Shown here piece after piece: positions 23,027-34,160 of a DNA stretch of 64,000 bases. Origin of the DNA: Phyllostachys edulis (lineage: Eukaryota > Streptophyta > Magnoliopsida > Poales > Poaceae); NCBI GenBank assembly GCA_036346405.1, contig CM070566.1:52009231-52073230 (forward strand), read 5' to 3'. The position numbers and the translations under genes are program-made. The notes under the pieces were generated by a model. It saw nothing but the letters and a program-made list of their open reading frames with translations. It did not search any database and was not told the origin of the DNA. Each line of letters begins with the position of its first letter. The first letter of the stretch is position 1.

Positions 23027-25792
23027 ATGGCTCAAGACCCTAGTGGTTCGGATTGGCATTTCAGTCTGCTGAACCGGTTGGTCGACGTGCAGCATCGCGC
23101 GAGCCGTCGTGTGCCGCATCCGGTTGGCGGGGACGACGCGGCTGAGTTGGGGGTGGTTCGTACGCGGACACCCCGACGGGCTTGGAGACTAGACCCACGC
23201 TGGGTAGAGAGGTTTGTCCGCAAGCTGTGCCATTTTTTTGTATCGTATGCGCACTATGTACTTACTTCTTCGTGCTTTGTAGGCTGAGCCGTTCTGGCCT
23301 TCTACCTCTCGCACGGATGGTAGAGGCCACCGAAGAGGACGGCGGTCTGGTCGACGACGATGGGGAGGTCCAGGCCGGTCCGGAGCGGTCACGACGATTC
23401 CCGTTCGACCGGTCGCTCCTGACTGCCCTGGTGGACCGTTGGCGGCCCGAGACACACACCTTCCACCTCCCTTTCGGGGAGATGGCCCCTACTCTGCAGG
23501 ATGTCGCGATGCTGCTCGGCTTGCCTATCGCGGGAGCCCCTGATTCTCGACGGACACGGTGTCGATTGCGCGACACTGTTGGGTAGGTTCAGGGGTTCTT
23601 GGGCGAGGCAGCGCCTCATTTCGACTTCTCAGAGCGACAGCGGCATGGCCCGCCCCTGCGGTGGCTTTCGCAGTTCCGGGTACGTATACTACCTATTTTC
23701 CATGTTTAGCGATTCATTGAGGCGTAGCCATATGACGGGCTTACTAATAATTCATTTCTACGTAGGTCGAGCGGATGGTCCCACAGCCCACCGTCGACCA
23801 GGTGTCGCGGCACCTGGAGGCATACCTGTTGTGGCTCTTCGGCTGGGTACTATTTACCAGCAGCCACGGTGACTCCGTCGACGCCCGCCTCGTGGGGTAC
23901 GCGAGGGCCATCGCCGACGGCGAGGAGCTAGAGATCAGTTGGGGCTCAGCCGTACTTGCCGCGACGTACCGCGGCATGTGCGATGCATCTTTGTAGAGGA
24001 CAAGCCGCATCTATCCTCACAGTCGTCTCTCATCGCTGCGCTTGTGGTCGTTCGAGCGCTTCTCTCTCGGACGACCCATGCTGGTAGACTCCGGACCGTA
24101 CGGCGCGGACATGTACCATGGGGACGCGGTGGACCGGCCGACCGTAGGGTCCCTTTGGTGCCGTAGACGGGTACATACTTCCCTATATCTTTTCTTCAGT
24201 CGTATTACAGGTAATCCTTTGTAACCATCGTTTCTAGCCCGCAGTACGCAGAGATGCACATCGCGGCAGTCACACGCGTCGACGAGCACTTTGTGGAGCA
24301 GTTGGACCGTCTCACCGCTGACGACGTGTGCTGGGAGCCTTACTCCGATCAGAGACGGAGGCCCGTGCTCCCTGGTCGTTTTCACTATGGCCGGGCGCGG
24401 ACCGTCTTGGCGGACGCAGAGGAAGCTCGTCTTCGACGTGTTCATCGAGGACTACGCAGTGCATAGGGTGATGCGCCAGCCGCCTCCACCAAAGTTGTTC
24501 GATTCCGCGGGACGAGGGTGCCTGAGTCGACCCACGCATGAGTTACATGCAACACATGTTCCCATATGTTTTTGATATTTCTGTAACGGTGGCTTCTAAT
24601 TGCAGTGGTACGTTTCGTAGGCATAGTAGGAGGGGTGGCACCAGGACACAGTGGCCGGCCAAGATGGAGCCGTAGGTGGCACGAAGGCTTAACGCCCACG
24701 AGGATGCGTGCGGAGGACGGCCCAGATGACCCAAAGGCGTCTGACGAGTACCTTTCACGGCACGCCCGGATACACGCACCAGGCTAGTGCATGTCGTCGA
24801 CCCTCCCCCCGCTCGCGTGCCAGCACCGACCGACTCCTACCCTCTACACTTAGCGCGGAACGTGCACCTCGTGGTACGTAAAATCATGTTTGAAAATATG
24901 TGCGTACTGTTACCTGAATTATAGGTTTGACGCTTTCACATACTCCTTGTAGACAGACATCAACGTCGGGGTTGCCAGCGATGGACAGTCGATCTTGGAC
25001 AGGATCGGCATTGGTGCGGAGGTCACGTGCGACGAGCTAGTGCAGTTTGTTTGTCGCGCCTGCAGTGCGGCGAGGCGATGCGTGGCCCTGACGTCATGTA
25101 GGACGGTATAGGAGGTGGCCTTGTCGGTGCAGGAGGTGGGCTCGTCGGTCCGGGAGGTGGCCTCGTCGGTGCATAGGTCGAGGACGCCACGCCCCATGAC
25201 CGGCCAAGAGGCTCAAGAGGGCACGCCCACGTGCCTCGCCTGCGCCCGCGCCGCTTCCTCCTGCGCTACGCTGGGCAGCCGAGGGTCCGAGGGCACGCGG
25301 GTACGCACTTTCACCGCCACGGCGTCGTCGGCGATATGTTTTCATCCCCGACCGTCCGGACAAGATGGTGGGTATGACATCCCGCACGCCTACCGATCCG
25401 TCGTTTCGCTCTCTTGAGTTTGCGATCATCGATATATTGTAGAGATTAACATTATTTGCCATGTAGGTGCTGTTGTCCACCAAGACTGAGTTCTCCCGCG
25501 ACGAGGACGTGGATCAAGCCAGCGGAAGCACCGGGAGGTCCAGGGCAACCGAGTGAGCGCACCGCCGAGGTTATTTCCATTGAGCGGCTTAGCGGGCCCC
25601 GGTGATCACGCAGCACCAGTGGAGTCGACTTCAGGACCACGGATCAAGAGGGCTCTGAAGCGCCTTTCTGTCTGGGCCCGGCTTAGGGCCCGCCGCCGGA
25701 AGCCCTGGCGGGGCGATTGCTTTCGGCGGACCGGGTGTGGGACGTGGCGGCATTTGAGGAGGTGTTGCGGATGGCACAATGGTGGCTTGTAG
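23027..25792 (+). pseudogene. Plant mobile domain (PMD) protein, MULE-borne, decayed
   Basis: The protein starts MAQDPSGSDWHFSLL at 23027. Exon 1 ends at 23211 (GAGAG|GTTTG) and exon 2 begins at 23283, which restores LDPRWVERLSRSGLLPLARM. The PMD follows: LLTALVDRWRPETHTFHLPF, GEMAPTLQDVAMLLGLPIAG, then after a frame change RHGPPLRWLSQFR. The next exon (from about 23767) reads HLEAYLLWLFGWVLFTSSHG, VGYARAIADGEELEISWGSA and VLAATYRGMCDAS, then LWSFERFSLGRP. Later pieces include VDEHFVEQLDRLTADDVCWE and KLVFDVFIEDYAVHRVMRQP. PMDs occur in host silencing proteins (MAIN/MAIL) and in transposons; the function in elements is unknown. Several frameshifts interrupt it. The tail beyond about 24540 is poorly defined. 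Confidence 0.8.
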
Positions 25793-26284
25793 GGGTTTAT
25801 ATATTACGTGTTTACGATTGTATTTCGAGGTACTATGACATGGTTGTCTATGCATAACTTGTATTATGTGTTGACGATTCGCTTCGTAATTACTATGACA
25901 TCGTTCGTGACCTAGTCGGGCCAATACTTACTCGCCAAGTCGCCCAACTCATTTATTCGACGATATAACTTAAAGCACGCGACACATCGATGCAACATGT
26001 CAACTCGATAAAAGGCAACCGCAATAACGCTGGCCCACCATTTAGTTACATGCTTTAGGAGATTGAACATAAGTGCGTCTGAAGGGACACTACCGACGCA
26101 TAAGCTTCTCCGCGTGCCTAATTGTAGAAGGTGCCTCGCTACCCATATAGAGTGTTCTCTAGTTAGGCGCCTCGGACGTGGTGGCCGTCGTTATAGTGAC
26201 ACGCACATATGCGACTAGGGTTGGCACAAAGAAGATGTGGGATCATAGGAACTTCCTATGTTCACAACCTCCTCATTGCCCTCT

Positions 26285-26720
26285 CATGTTGCAAGACTTG
26301 GCGGAGGTTATCATTTTGCTCCTTGAGATCGCAATTTGTGCCTCCAAATCAAAGATTTGGTTCCACAATACATCCACGCACCTCACAACATGTCGCTCAT
26401 GGGGAGGATCGATCCAATGGTGAAGTTGCATTTCACCATCTCGCTACAAGGACACGATTAGTACGGAGGATGCATTAGCAAAGAATATGAACAAAACTAT
26501 TTACCCCAGAGTATGGGCATCGGAAGAAACACCGTCCACCATCGAAAGGGCCGTCTATGACTTGCACGATAACGTCCTCCCCGTGTTCGCATTTCAGCCA
26601 TATCGGTTGAGCACGCTTCTTCGGCATCAACCGGTAGTTAGGGCCGAAGTCCTCCCTCCTTTCGACGAGAAGGTCCGGCGATGACACAGTTGGATCGGGT
26701 CCTCAGCGCCTCGCCATCAT
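26285..26720 (-). pseudogene. Possible GRF-type zinc-finger small protein
   Basis: On the minus strand an ATG near 26720 is followed by an in-frame TGA and then an open stretch with IWLKCEHGEDVIVQVIDGPF and GGRCFFRCPYSG. An intron-like gap (GTAAAT...TTGTAG) leads to DGEMQLHHWIDPPHERHV and a predicted coiled segment. The spacing recalls GRF zinc fingers (C-x-C...GRxFFxCP...W-x-DP), but one metal ligand before the WIDP motif is not Cys here. It lies on the strand opposite the PMD gene. Its reality is uncertain; it may be a captured host fragment. Confidence 0.45.
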
Positions 26721-26859
26721 ATGTTATCAGTAAGACGGAGAAGGTTCTTCTTCCTACGGTTTCAAGGGTCGAGTGGTCCTAATTTCAGAGCGTGGGGCAT
26801 GCGTTTTATAGCCCCATGGGGGGAGGCTAACAAAGCGAGTAATGCATTAGCTTGCAGAT

Positions 26860-27144
26860 GACAAGACCAGACGGGACTGGCTGCTTTGAGCATAGACAAT
26901 ACCAAACGGGGTAGGTTTGCGCAGTGACAAGACAAAATGGGGGCAACCTTATGTAGTGACAAGACCAAACGAGGCGACTTTTATGCAAAGGACAAGACCA
27001 CACGGGGCAGCTTTGTGCAGTGATAAGACCAAAGGAGTCGTTTTCTGCGGTGCCAAGACCACACAGGGCAACTTTGCGCACTGAGAAGACCACACGAGCC
27101 AGCTTTCCGAGGTGATAAGACCAAATGAGACAGTTGTGTGCAGT
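26860..27144. repeat. 31 bp minisatellite inside the MULE, about nine copies
   Basis: Units of 30-34 bp start GA(C/T)AAGACCA and contain ACGGGGCAGCTTTGTGCAGT-like sequence, with substantial divergence between units. It creates artificial open frames on the minus strand. Confidence 0.88.
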
Positions 27145-27709
27145 TTAGGGTTTAGGTTTAGAGTTAGCCTTTTCAGATCGAATTGACAACTCAATTAAAG
27201 CCTCGCCAGCTTTTAAGACCGAAAAGACAAGACTCTACAATGAGTGTTCTCAGCCTCTTCGTAATATCACTTACCTTTGTACTTAGCACTCATTACTATC
27301 TCAATCGTCCTCACAAAATTCTACGAAATTTAACGACTACAACAATATACAACAATCACAAAATGTTATTATGTAGTCCGACATATTTTGTACCCTTCAT
27401 ATTCTACTTAAAATAACAAATGCAGACCAACCAACGTTGTCACCACACTATTATCTTTTAAAAAAATAACATCATATAATACAATTTGCTAAATACAATA
27501 CCTACAAAATGTAATATCTATTTTAACACAATTGTTCCAATTGGATTTACATAATTCCAAGTTAATTTGCTTAAATCGCCCACTGGTCGGGCGATTTAAC
27601 ATAAGTCTCCCACCTACTACGCGACTTGCTAAACTCGCTCTACAAATCAGCGATTCCAACATATGTCGCACATCAGTTTGGCGACTAAGTCCAATCAGGT
27701 CATAGTCGC
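27145..27709. other. MULE 3' interior, AT-rich
   Basis: AT-rich non-coding sequence between the minisatellite and the right TIR. No gene recognised. Confidence 0.5.
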
Positions 27710-27867
27710 CATACCATTGGGCGACTTGAAGGTTGGTCGCAGTTCGGTTAGGCGATTTGCACGAGTCGCCCAACCATAGGCGACATGCGATTATTTCTGT
27801 AAAAAAAAATTAAGTAGTATTATTTCTGTATTTTTGAATAAAAAATAGATTATTTTAAAAAAAATTA
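27710..27867. repeat. MULE right terminal inverted repeat
   Basis: Reverse complement of the left TIR, including GACTTGAAGGTTGGTCGCAG and TTGAATAAAAAATAGATTA. It ends at the second TTAATTAAG (27868-27876). Confidence 0.85.
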
Positions 27868-27876
27868 TTAATTAAG

Positions 27877-28203
27877 ACCTAGCTGTTCTTGGTCTCTGCA
27901 GACGGCCCGATATATACGCCAAGAAGGCGGCTACCTTTCCGGCCAAGATATTCCAAGCCATTGACCGGCCCGGCGGCTAGGAATTGGACTAGTTAATGAA
28001 TTTACAGAGCAAATAATATAGTAGTAATGCAGTATAGTATTGTGTACAACCGTTGAGCTATATATCGTGCATACGTGTCCTTTGTTCTCAATTTGCTGAC
28101 CTTAGCAAGGAGGGCTAGCTAGCTCCAATTAATATATGATGATGGTCACCATTTCCATACATATATAACCGGTAGGTGTGCAATTCAACAGTGCCTCCAT
28201 GGA
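27877..28203. other. Displaced upstream DNA of the reductase gene
   Basis: Before the MULE insertion this sequence would have continued the promoter of the reductase gene. It contains no ORF. No specific regulatory motif is claimed. Confidence 0.5.
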
Positions 28204-28544
28204 TCTATCTATCCATCTATTATATTATTAAAGCGATATAAAGGGCTAAAAATTCTCACGTTAATCGGTTGAAAAAGAGAAACATCTACACCATGTCAAG
28301 TACAATGCAAAAAAAAAACTGAAATTCAGAATAAAAAATAAATAAAATTAGCAATTCCATTTTGACATGAATTCTAAGTAAAATCACTAGATAAACATAA
28401 TTCAGAATAATTTTTTTAAAAAATAGTAATTGGATTAGTATACAAATTCCAACAAAAAATAGTAAATTCGGAATAAAAAATAAAATAATATTAGCAAATT
28501 GATTTCGATATGAATTCCAAAGTAAAATCACCAATATTGTAATT

Positions 28545-28601
<57 letters not shown>

Positions 28602-29352
28602 CAATCGGATTAGTATACTAATTCCAACAAAAAATAATTAAAAATCGTGATAAAAATAAAATAAAATTTGTAATTTGATTTCCATATGAATTCCAAAGTC
28701 AAATACTTAAATAAATATAATCCAGAAAAAAACATCATTAAGCGATAATTAGAGAGAAGTAGAAGATAACTATGTGGTAGAGTATTGCATTGAAAATGGT
28801 AGCAACTGAGAGATATCGATCAAGAATTGGGCTTGCTCTTGGAGGTTGAAGCAAAAAATTATGGCGGGGAGAAGAGATAGAAGACACATGGTTCGGTGGG
28901 GCAATCGACGTAAGGGAAGATAAGTTCAAGATAGGTCTTCCATGGTGCATCAGTGTATATGTGGGCAATGTACTCTAATACCATGTAAACTAATAAGATA
29001 ATTTTGTTGCACACATAATCAATGTATTGCTTGAGATTAATAGAGGTACATGTGCATGCAAACATTTTGGAAAAGAGTTAAGGGTATACAACTACATGAT
29101 GTATACATAATGGAGAGTGATTAACTTATTATACTCATGATTTTCTTCCATGAAAGCTCATACTTTAATTACGTTACTCAAGTTGCATTTTCCTTCAAGC
29201 TTCTATTGTCATTTTCTAACGTTCATGATATCTTAAAAATCTAAATAGCTACAAGATACATAAATATATTCTGAAGCATCTAAGTTATATCATTTCTCAC
29301 TACAAACTTTAAAACAAATCTAGTCGTGCAAATGCGTGGGTCACCATGCTAG
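28204..29352 (+). mobile_element. Non-autonomous Helitron-like element
   Basis: The left end follows an A and reads TCTATCTATCCATCTATTAT then ATTATTAAAG, similar to plant Helitron 5' ends. The right end reads TGCAAATGCGTGGGTCACC then ATGCTAG followed by T, fitting a CTAG 3' terminus inserted between A and T. A weak hairpin precedes the 3' end. There are no TIRs, no TSD and no Rep/helicase sequence. An (AT)n tract lies at 28547-28599. The 5' boundary could also be 4 bp further right. Confidence 0.55.
28547..28599. repeat. (AT)n microsatellite
   Basis: About 53 bp of AT repeat inside the Helitron-like element. Confidence 0.95.
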
Positions 29353-29561
29353 TTAATTTATAAAAGAAAGTCTTCATGGCAAGACTAGAAAAAAACATAT
29401 ATAACATTCATGCATACTAGTATATGACAGAGACTAATTCAGCTGGAGGAGCATTAACTCTCTGCACGTACGACAGAAATGGCCGGTACACCGATCGCGC
29501 GAGATGCTCCCATGTTAATTAATTGCACGTATGTATGCCCCCTCTCTCTCTATATATATAT

Positions 29562-29895
29562 TGTTGGAAACGGCGACAACCCTCTGCGCGAGAGAACAAT
29601 CACAGCAAACACACAAGAGATATGATAATTTGTTTACGAGGTTCAGCAAAGCCTACATCCTTGGGAGCCGAATTGCAGCGGCTCTGTCCGTATGAGGAGT
29701 TTTTTTTCTTTCTGATTAGGGTTACAGAAGGTCAGTGGTACATATTTATACCCCGATTACATGTTCGACTCGGACTCATTTCGGAACCCCACGCGTTGCG
29801 TCTCCCCTATAGGGTTGTGTCTAGAAAGCGTACGCTACGCTCCCACTTTTCGGACACAGCCCCTTTCTTTCATCATATCATATATATACACAACA
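29562..29895 (-). repeat. 3' LTR of the copia remnant
   Basis: In plus orientation it starts TGTTGGAAACGGCG and ends ATATACACAACA, giving TG...CA ends. It is followed at 29896-29909 by AACCTCCACCTTGG, the complement of a polypurine tract. Short open frames inside are not genes. Confidence 0.75.
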
Positions 29896-29997
29896 AACCT
29901 CCACCTTGGCGAATACATCACCTTGAAGAAAAAACACATCAAAAGATAACGCTTTAACACTCCTCGCACATCCGTGAGCTAGAGGTTACCTCCTTAC

Positions 29998-31359
29998 TCA
30001 GCAACTTGTGACTCCCAACAAGTCGAGGCAATGCTCAAACTTGTTGGTGGTGACAGGCTTGGTCAACATATCCGCATCATTATCATCAGTATGCACCTTC
30101 ATCAAATCAATCTCTCTAGAGTTGATCAACTCCCTGATCATGTGATACCTTGCATGAATGTGTTTCGTTCTGGCATGATACACTTGATTCTTGGCCAAAT
30201 AAATTTCACTCTAACTATCGCAATGCACCTGAACTCCACCTTTCTCAACACCTAGTTCTTTCACTAATCATGCAAGCCATAACACTTCCTTTGCACTTCA
30301 AGTCACAACCATGTACTCTGCTTCACTTGTAGATAATGCAATAATAGTCTGAATTGATGACTTCCAACATATAGGCCCTCCACCTAGAGTAAAAACATAC
30401 CATGTAGTAGACCTCCTATTATCCAAATCACCAGCATAGTCTGAATCCACATATCCAACAACCAAAAGATTACCTTGTTGTCCACCAAAAATAATAACAT
30501 GACCTGTTGTACCTCTCAAGTACCTGAATATCCACTTGACTGCCTCCCAGTGTTGCTTTCCTGGTTTTGCCATAAAATTGCTGACTTGACTAACAGCATG
30601 CACCAAATCAGGCCTTGTATAAACCATAGCATACAATAAACAACCAACTGCAATAGCATATAGAACTTTGGTCATCTCTTCAAATTCTTTGTCTGATTCA
30701 TGACAAAATTTAGAAGAAAGTTTAAAGTGTTGTGCCAGTGGAGTACTTACTGGTTTGGCCTTACTCATATCAAATCGCTCCAAGATTTTCTCAACATACT
30801 CTTGCTGAGACAACCATAGTCTCCTCGAGCTTATATCCCTGTGTATCTCCATGCCCAAAATTTTATGTGCTGCCCCTAAGTCTTTCATATCAAATTTTCG
30901 ACTTAGCAAACCCTTCAAACTAATCACATCACACATGTGCTTTGCAGCAATTAGCATATCATCCCCATATAATAGCAAAAAAATAAATGAACAATCATCA
31001 AGACGTCGAACTTAAACGCAACAGTCATACTCACATCGACTATTGCCAATCTACAACATGTAGGAGTCAAAACATTTCTACCACTGTCTTGGAGACTGTT
31101 TCAACCCATACAATGACTTCTTTAACTTGCATACCATATGCTGATTTTCTGGTTCAGTGAACCCTTCTGGCTGCTCCATGTAGATTTGCTCATCAAGATC
31201 ATCATGTAAAAACGTCGTTTTCGCATCCATCTGTTCCAAGTGCAAATCACAACTGGCTACCAATGCAAGAACTATCCTGATAGAAGTATGCCTCACAACC
31301 GGGAAATACCTCATCATAATAAAACCCCTTTCGTACCATGGGGGGCTTCGCCCCCGCAC
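29998..31359 (-). pseudogene. Copia reverse transcriptase-RNase H, degenerate
   Basis: In minus-strand order: VVRHTSIRIVLALVASCDLH and LEQMDAKTTFLHDDL, then KLKKSLYGLKQSPRQW, a frameshifted stretch, LLYGDDMLIAA (YGDD, the catalytic variant of YVDD), DLGAAHKILGMEI, YTRPDLVHAVSQVSNFM and the RNase H part YVDSDYAGDLDNRRSTTWYV and IIALSTSEAEYM. It ends in AKNQVYHARTKHIHARYH and ADMLTKPVTTNKFEHCL just before the LTR. Several frame changes and stops make it dead. The match to the RVT_2 family is unambiguous. Confidence 0.92.
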
Positions 31360-31361
31360 GC

Positions 31362-31449
31362 TCTAGCCCATAATATTTTGTAACCCCACACGCTGCGTCT
31401 CCCTGTAGGGCTGCTTTATTTTTGCTATATACCCTCTTGCATATATAAC
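31362..31449 (-). repeat. Partial 5' LTR-like end of the copia remnant
   Basis: On the minus strand it starts TGTTATATATGC and shares GGGAGACGCAGCGTGTGGGG with the 3' LTR (GGGAGACGCAACGCGTGGGG). It runs straight into RT coding sequence, so the rest of the LTR and the first half of the element are deleted. Confidence 0.55.
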
Positions 31450-31479
31450 AGAAGTATATACACAAATTTAGCTATAAAA

Positions 31480-31635
31480 GGTGGACTTTAATGAATTTTT
31501 TCATAGAACTCACTTTGGGGTATCTTATAATCATTATTGGAGTATGCTCAAATTGATAGAGGTATCATCATACAATTTAAGTGGTATATGAGAAGTGAGA
31601 GTACGTACTCCCAGGAGTACCATACCATTTTCCTA
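31480..31635. mobile_element. Half copy of the Micron-like MITE
   Basis: Matches the right halves of the copies at 14266-14625 and 50288-50657: GGGGTATCTTATAATCATTA, TGGAGTATGCTCAAATTGAT, TTTAAGTGGTATATGAGA and a terminal ACTCCCAGGAGTA. It is followed by an AT-rich tract into which the gypsy element inserted. Confidence 0.65.
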
Positions 31636-31654
31636 TATATATACATATACATAT

Positions 31655-32458
31655 TGTCGGTGTTTTAGAACCGAACTTACATAAAGATTGTTTGATTCGA
31701 GGGTTCCTCTAGGCTCAAGATCACATAGAGATGGAGACATGGGGATTTTTATACAGGTTCGGGCCTTCTCCTAGGAGAATAACAACCCTACTCCTGTGTG
31801 TATGTATTGAGTATGCTAGATTACAAGATGGAATCAAAAGACTAGAGTATTGTGCTTCTAATCTTCTGTTGCCCATACTAATGTTCTGTCTCCCCTCTCC
31901 CTTGTCCTGTTGATCCTTGCCTTTTATATCATCTCCGGAGCGCACCGTTGGATCTTCGGAATAAAAGTCACATTAACGCGCCAGATTGTGGAGCTGTTTC
32001 CAGGAGTCATTACGGGGGTGTTAGTGTCCCCACGTCGCCAAGCGATTATCATTATAACAGGGCGTTAATTCGTGCTGTTATCTTAGGGAATAACAGCGTA
32101 ATTGATTACTTTTATCCTGGGATACGGCACATGATATTCCTTTATCAACTAGGCCCACATGTTTGTGAATCTTGTCGACTGAGGACTGGTCGTAGAAAGG
32201 CTTACGACCAGTTGGTGGTCGTAGGGGAGCCTACGACCACGAACCAATCGTAGTAGAGCTTACGATTAGGAGGGCTTACGACTATGGGGTAGTCGTAGGA
32301 AGACCCACGACTACAGGGTGGTCGTAGGAGGACTTATGACCTCCAGCTTCTCCCTTAAGAATATTAAGGGGTATACACGAGAGCTGTATGACGTCATTAA
32401 TACCTATAATATTTTATTATAGATATATAATAAAATAAGGATTGTTATATCCTCGTCA
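31655..32458 (-). repeat. Gypsy 3' LTR (left)
   Basis: It starts TGTCGGTGTTTTAGAAC and ends CCTCGTCA in plus orientation, and is aligned throughout with the right LTR apart from scattered substitutions and small indels. It includes a block of palindromic GTCGTAG...CTTACGAC repeats (32176-32340). Confidence 0.93.
32176..32340. repeat. Palindromic repeat block in the LTR
   Basis: Five to six units of the form GGTCGTAGnnnngCTTACGACC follow each other at about 28 bp spacing. Each unit is nearly self-complementary. Related units occur at 32505-32660, 33980-34160, 35640-35795 and in the right LTR. Confidence 0.85.
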
Positions 32459-32475
32459 TCTAGCCCCCCAGCTTA
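32459..32475 (-). other. Polypurine tract of the gypsy element
   Basis: On the minus strand AAGCTGGGGGGCTAGA directly precedes the 3' LTR, which begins TGACGAGG. This is the plus-strand priming site and fixes the orientation of the element. Confidence 0.8.
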
Positions 32476-33019
32476 AGCGAAAATAACTTGCTTGGAAAAG
32501 GAGCTATAGATGGTCTTACGACCAGTAGGTGGTCGTAGAAAGATGGTCGAAGGAAGGACTCTTCGACTGGTGTTTCATTTGACCAGAAAATAACTTGGTC
32601 AAGAAGGTTGTAATATAATCTTACGACTTGCAAGATAATCGTAGAAGATCTTACGATTACCAAGTCGTCGCAGTACTAAGGTCGGAAGTAAAATCTTTCC
32701 GACTGTTGGTTGTGTTTGACCAAAAAGACTTGGTCAAGAAGGTAATTTCGCTTGAGGTGTGAAAACTGACTCGGCTTCCTTGAGCAGACAAATTTAAGAA
32801 TGCGAATCGGCTCTTACAGATCTATCTGTTGGAGTAGTTCCTGAGGCATCGGCAACCGTTGAGTAGCCATGTCCCTTTATCTTTAGGTGGGTGAGCATAA
32901 GGTCTTTTACCTTCCCCCAAATTGCTCTTGCTGTTCAAATTTTCGAGTTCTCCGTCGCCAACCAAATCGAGTCCTCTTCTTCAATTTTCCCAAGCCCAAA
33001 TCTCTGACCCCTGAGAGAA
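32476..33019 (+). other. Upstream region of the antisense gene
   Basis: Contains another block of palindromic GTCGTA/TACGAC repeats (32505-32660) and then sequence leading to the ATG at 33020. No TATA box is clear. It would hold the promoter of the antisense gene. Confidence 0.5.
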
Positions 33020-33979
33020 ATGGCCGGAGCCGCTTCTCAGTGGGCTGAATCGGAGATAGACGAGACCAAGATCAAAGCTTTGGTCACTGCTGAGAAGATT
33101 CCGAAGAGGAAGTCCATGAGGTGGATTGAGGCTGCTGGGCTACATTAGCCATTAGGGGAGATTGGGCAAATTCCTATCTTCCAGGCATTCTGTGAGTGTG
33201 GCCTCCGATTGCCTGCTCACCCTTTCCTTACCCTCGTACTCAGACACTTTGGAGTGGAGCTAGTGAACCTAGTTCCCAACTCTATCACGATGTTAAGTGT
33301 TTTTGTGTACCTATGTGAAGCCTACCTGGGGATTTCGGCTGATCTAGAGTTGTTCTAGTATTTTTACGGGATGACCAAGATGACCGGATTGCCGGAAGCT
33401 GTAGTCTGAAGCTCCACGATGGAAAACCGAAGGAGTACATTCAGATGTTCACTCGGTCGTCATGGCCGTTTTGGAAGAAGAAGTGGTTTTATTGGGAAAT
33501 CACCGGTGAGGACAGTCTTTCCTTCATCGGGAGGTCGGTCGAGAAGATCTCGTCTTGGGATTCGACTCCCAAGAATCTTGGTCGGATCATCCCTTTTATC
33601 CAAGCCATTGCCGGCTTGAAGGAAGAGGGGCTAACCGGATGGCATGTGGTGAAAGACTTCATCACATGCCGCATCAGTTCCCTAAAGAAAAGGGCTCATC
33701 CGATGTGGAGGTACTCGGGTTCGGCGGACTCGACGAGGGATTATACGGAAGGTAAGCAAGCTTCAGATTTAGCCTTCTTCCTGTTGGTCTCGAATTGAGT
33801 TTTAAAGGAATTTTCTTTATCCCTAAAGACCTCTCACAAGAGGAGATTGATGCCCGGGTCAAACTCATCTGTGAGAAATCACCAGCCAATGCGGAGGCAC
33901 CTCCAATACTGGCTGTCCTGTCCCCCGAGGACAAGGTGGAAGGCCTAAAGGTAATCGGGAGTTGATTTCATCTTTAGGA

Positions 33980-34160
33980 CTTCGTAGTCATAGAAAAACT
34001 TATGACTAGGTAGCAATCGTAGCAAGGCTTACGATCAGGCCTTGGTCATAGAAATGCTTACGATCAGGCCTTGGTCATAGAAATGCTTATGACCAGGGGG
34101 TTGTCATAGAAGAGCTTATGACATAGCAATGGCCGTAGAAGAACTTACAACCGCTTTGTA
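33980..34160. repeat. Palindromic repeats in an intron of the antisense gene
   Basis: Four to five divergent copies of GGTCATAGAAATGCTTACGA, the same unit as in the LTR, fill an intron between donor AAAG|GTAATC (about 33951) and acceptor TTTCTACAG|AAAG (about 34189). Confidence 0.8.

Larger units (their letters stand above)
21868..27867 (+). mobile_element. Mutator-like element (MULE) with plant mobile domain gene
   Basis: Terminal inverted repeats of about 150-180 bp start (G/T)AATTTTTTTTAAA and include ATAATCTATTTTTTATTC and a run of GCGACT/AGTCGC motifs. A perfect 9 bp target-site duplication TTAATTAAG flanks it (21859-21867 and 27868-27876), as expected for Mutator-like elements. The element is exactly 6000 bp. 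It holds a plus-strand plant-mobile-domain pseudogene, a possible minus-strand zinc-finger gene and a minisatellite. No MuDR-type transposase was found, so it probably depended on another element. It inserted in the promoter of the reductase gene. Confidence 0.88.
29562..31449 (-). mobile_element. Ty1/copia retrotransposon remnant
   Basis: Minus-strand element with a complete 3' LTR (29562-29895), a polypurine tract and a degenerate reverse transcriptase-RNase H region (29998-31359). A partial 5' LTR-like piece (about 31362-31449) is joined directly to RT sequence. Gag, protease and integrase are missing, so a large internal deletion has occurred. No TSD is seen. Confidence 0.8.

Noticed and set aside
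26827..27194. Minus-strand open frames with repeated LVWSCH-like text
   Set aside because: They are translations of the 31 bp minisatellite.
32176..32340. CRISPR-like regularly spaced palindromic repeats
   Set aside because: This is a plant nuclear LTR; spacers are not unique and the units are degenerate tandem repeats.
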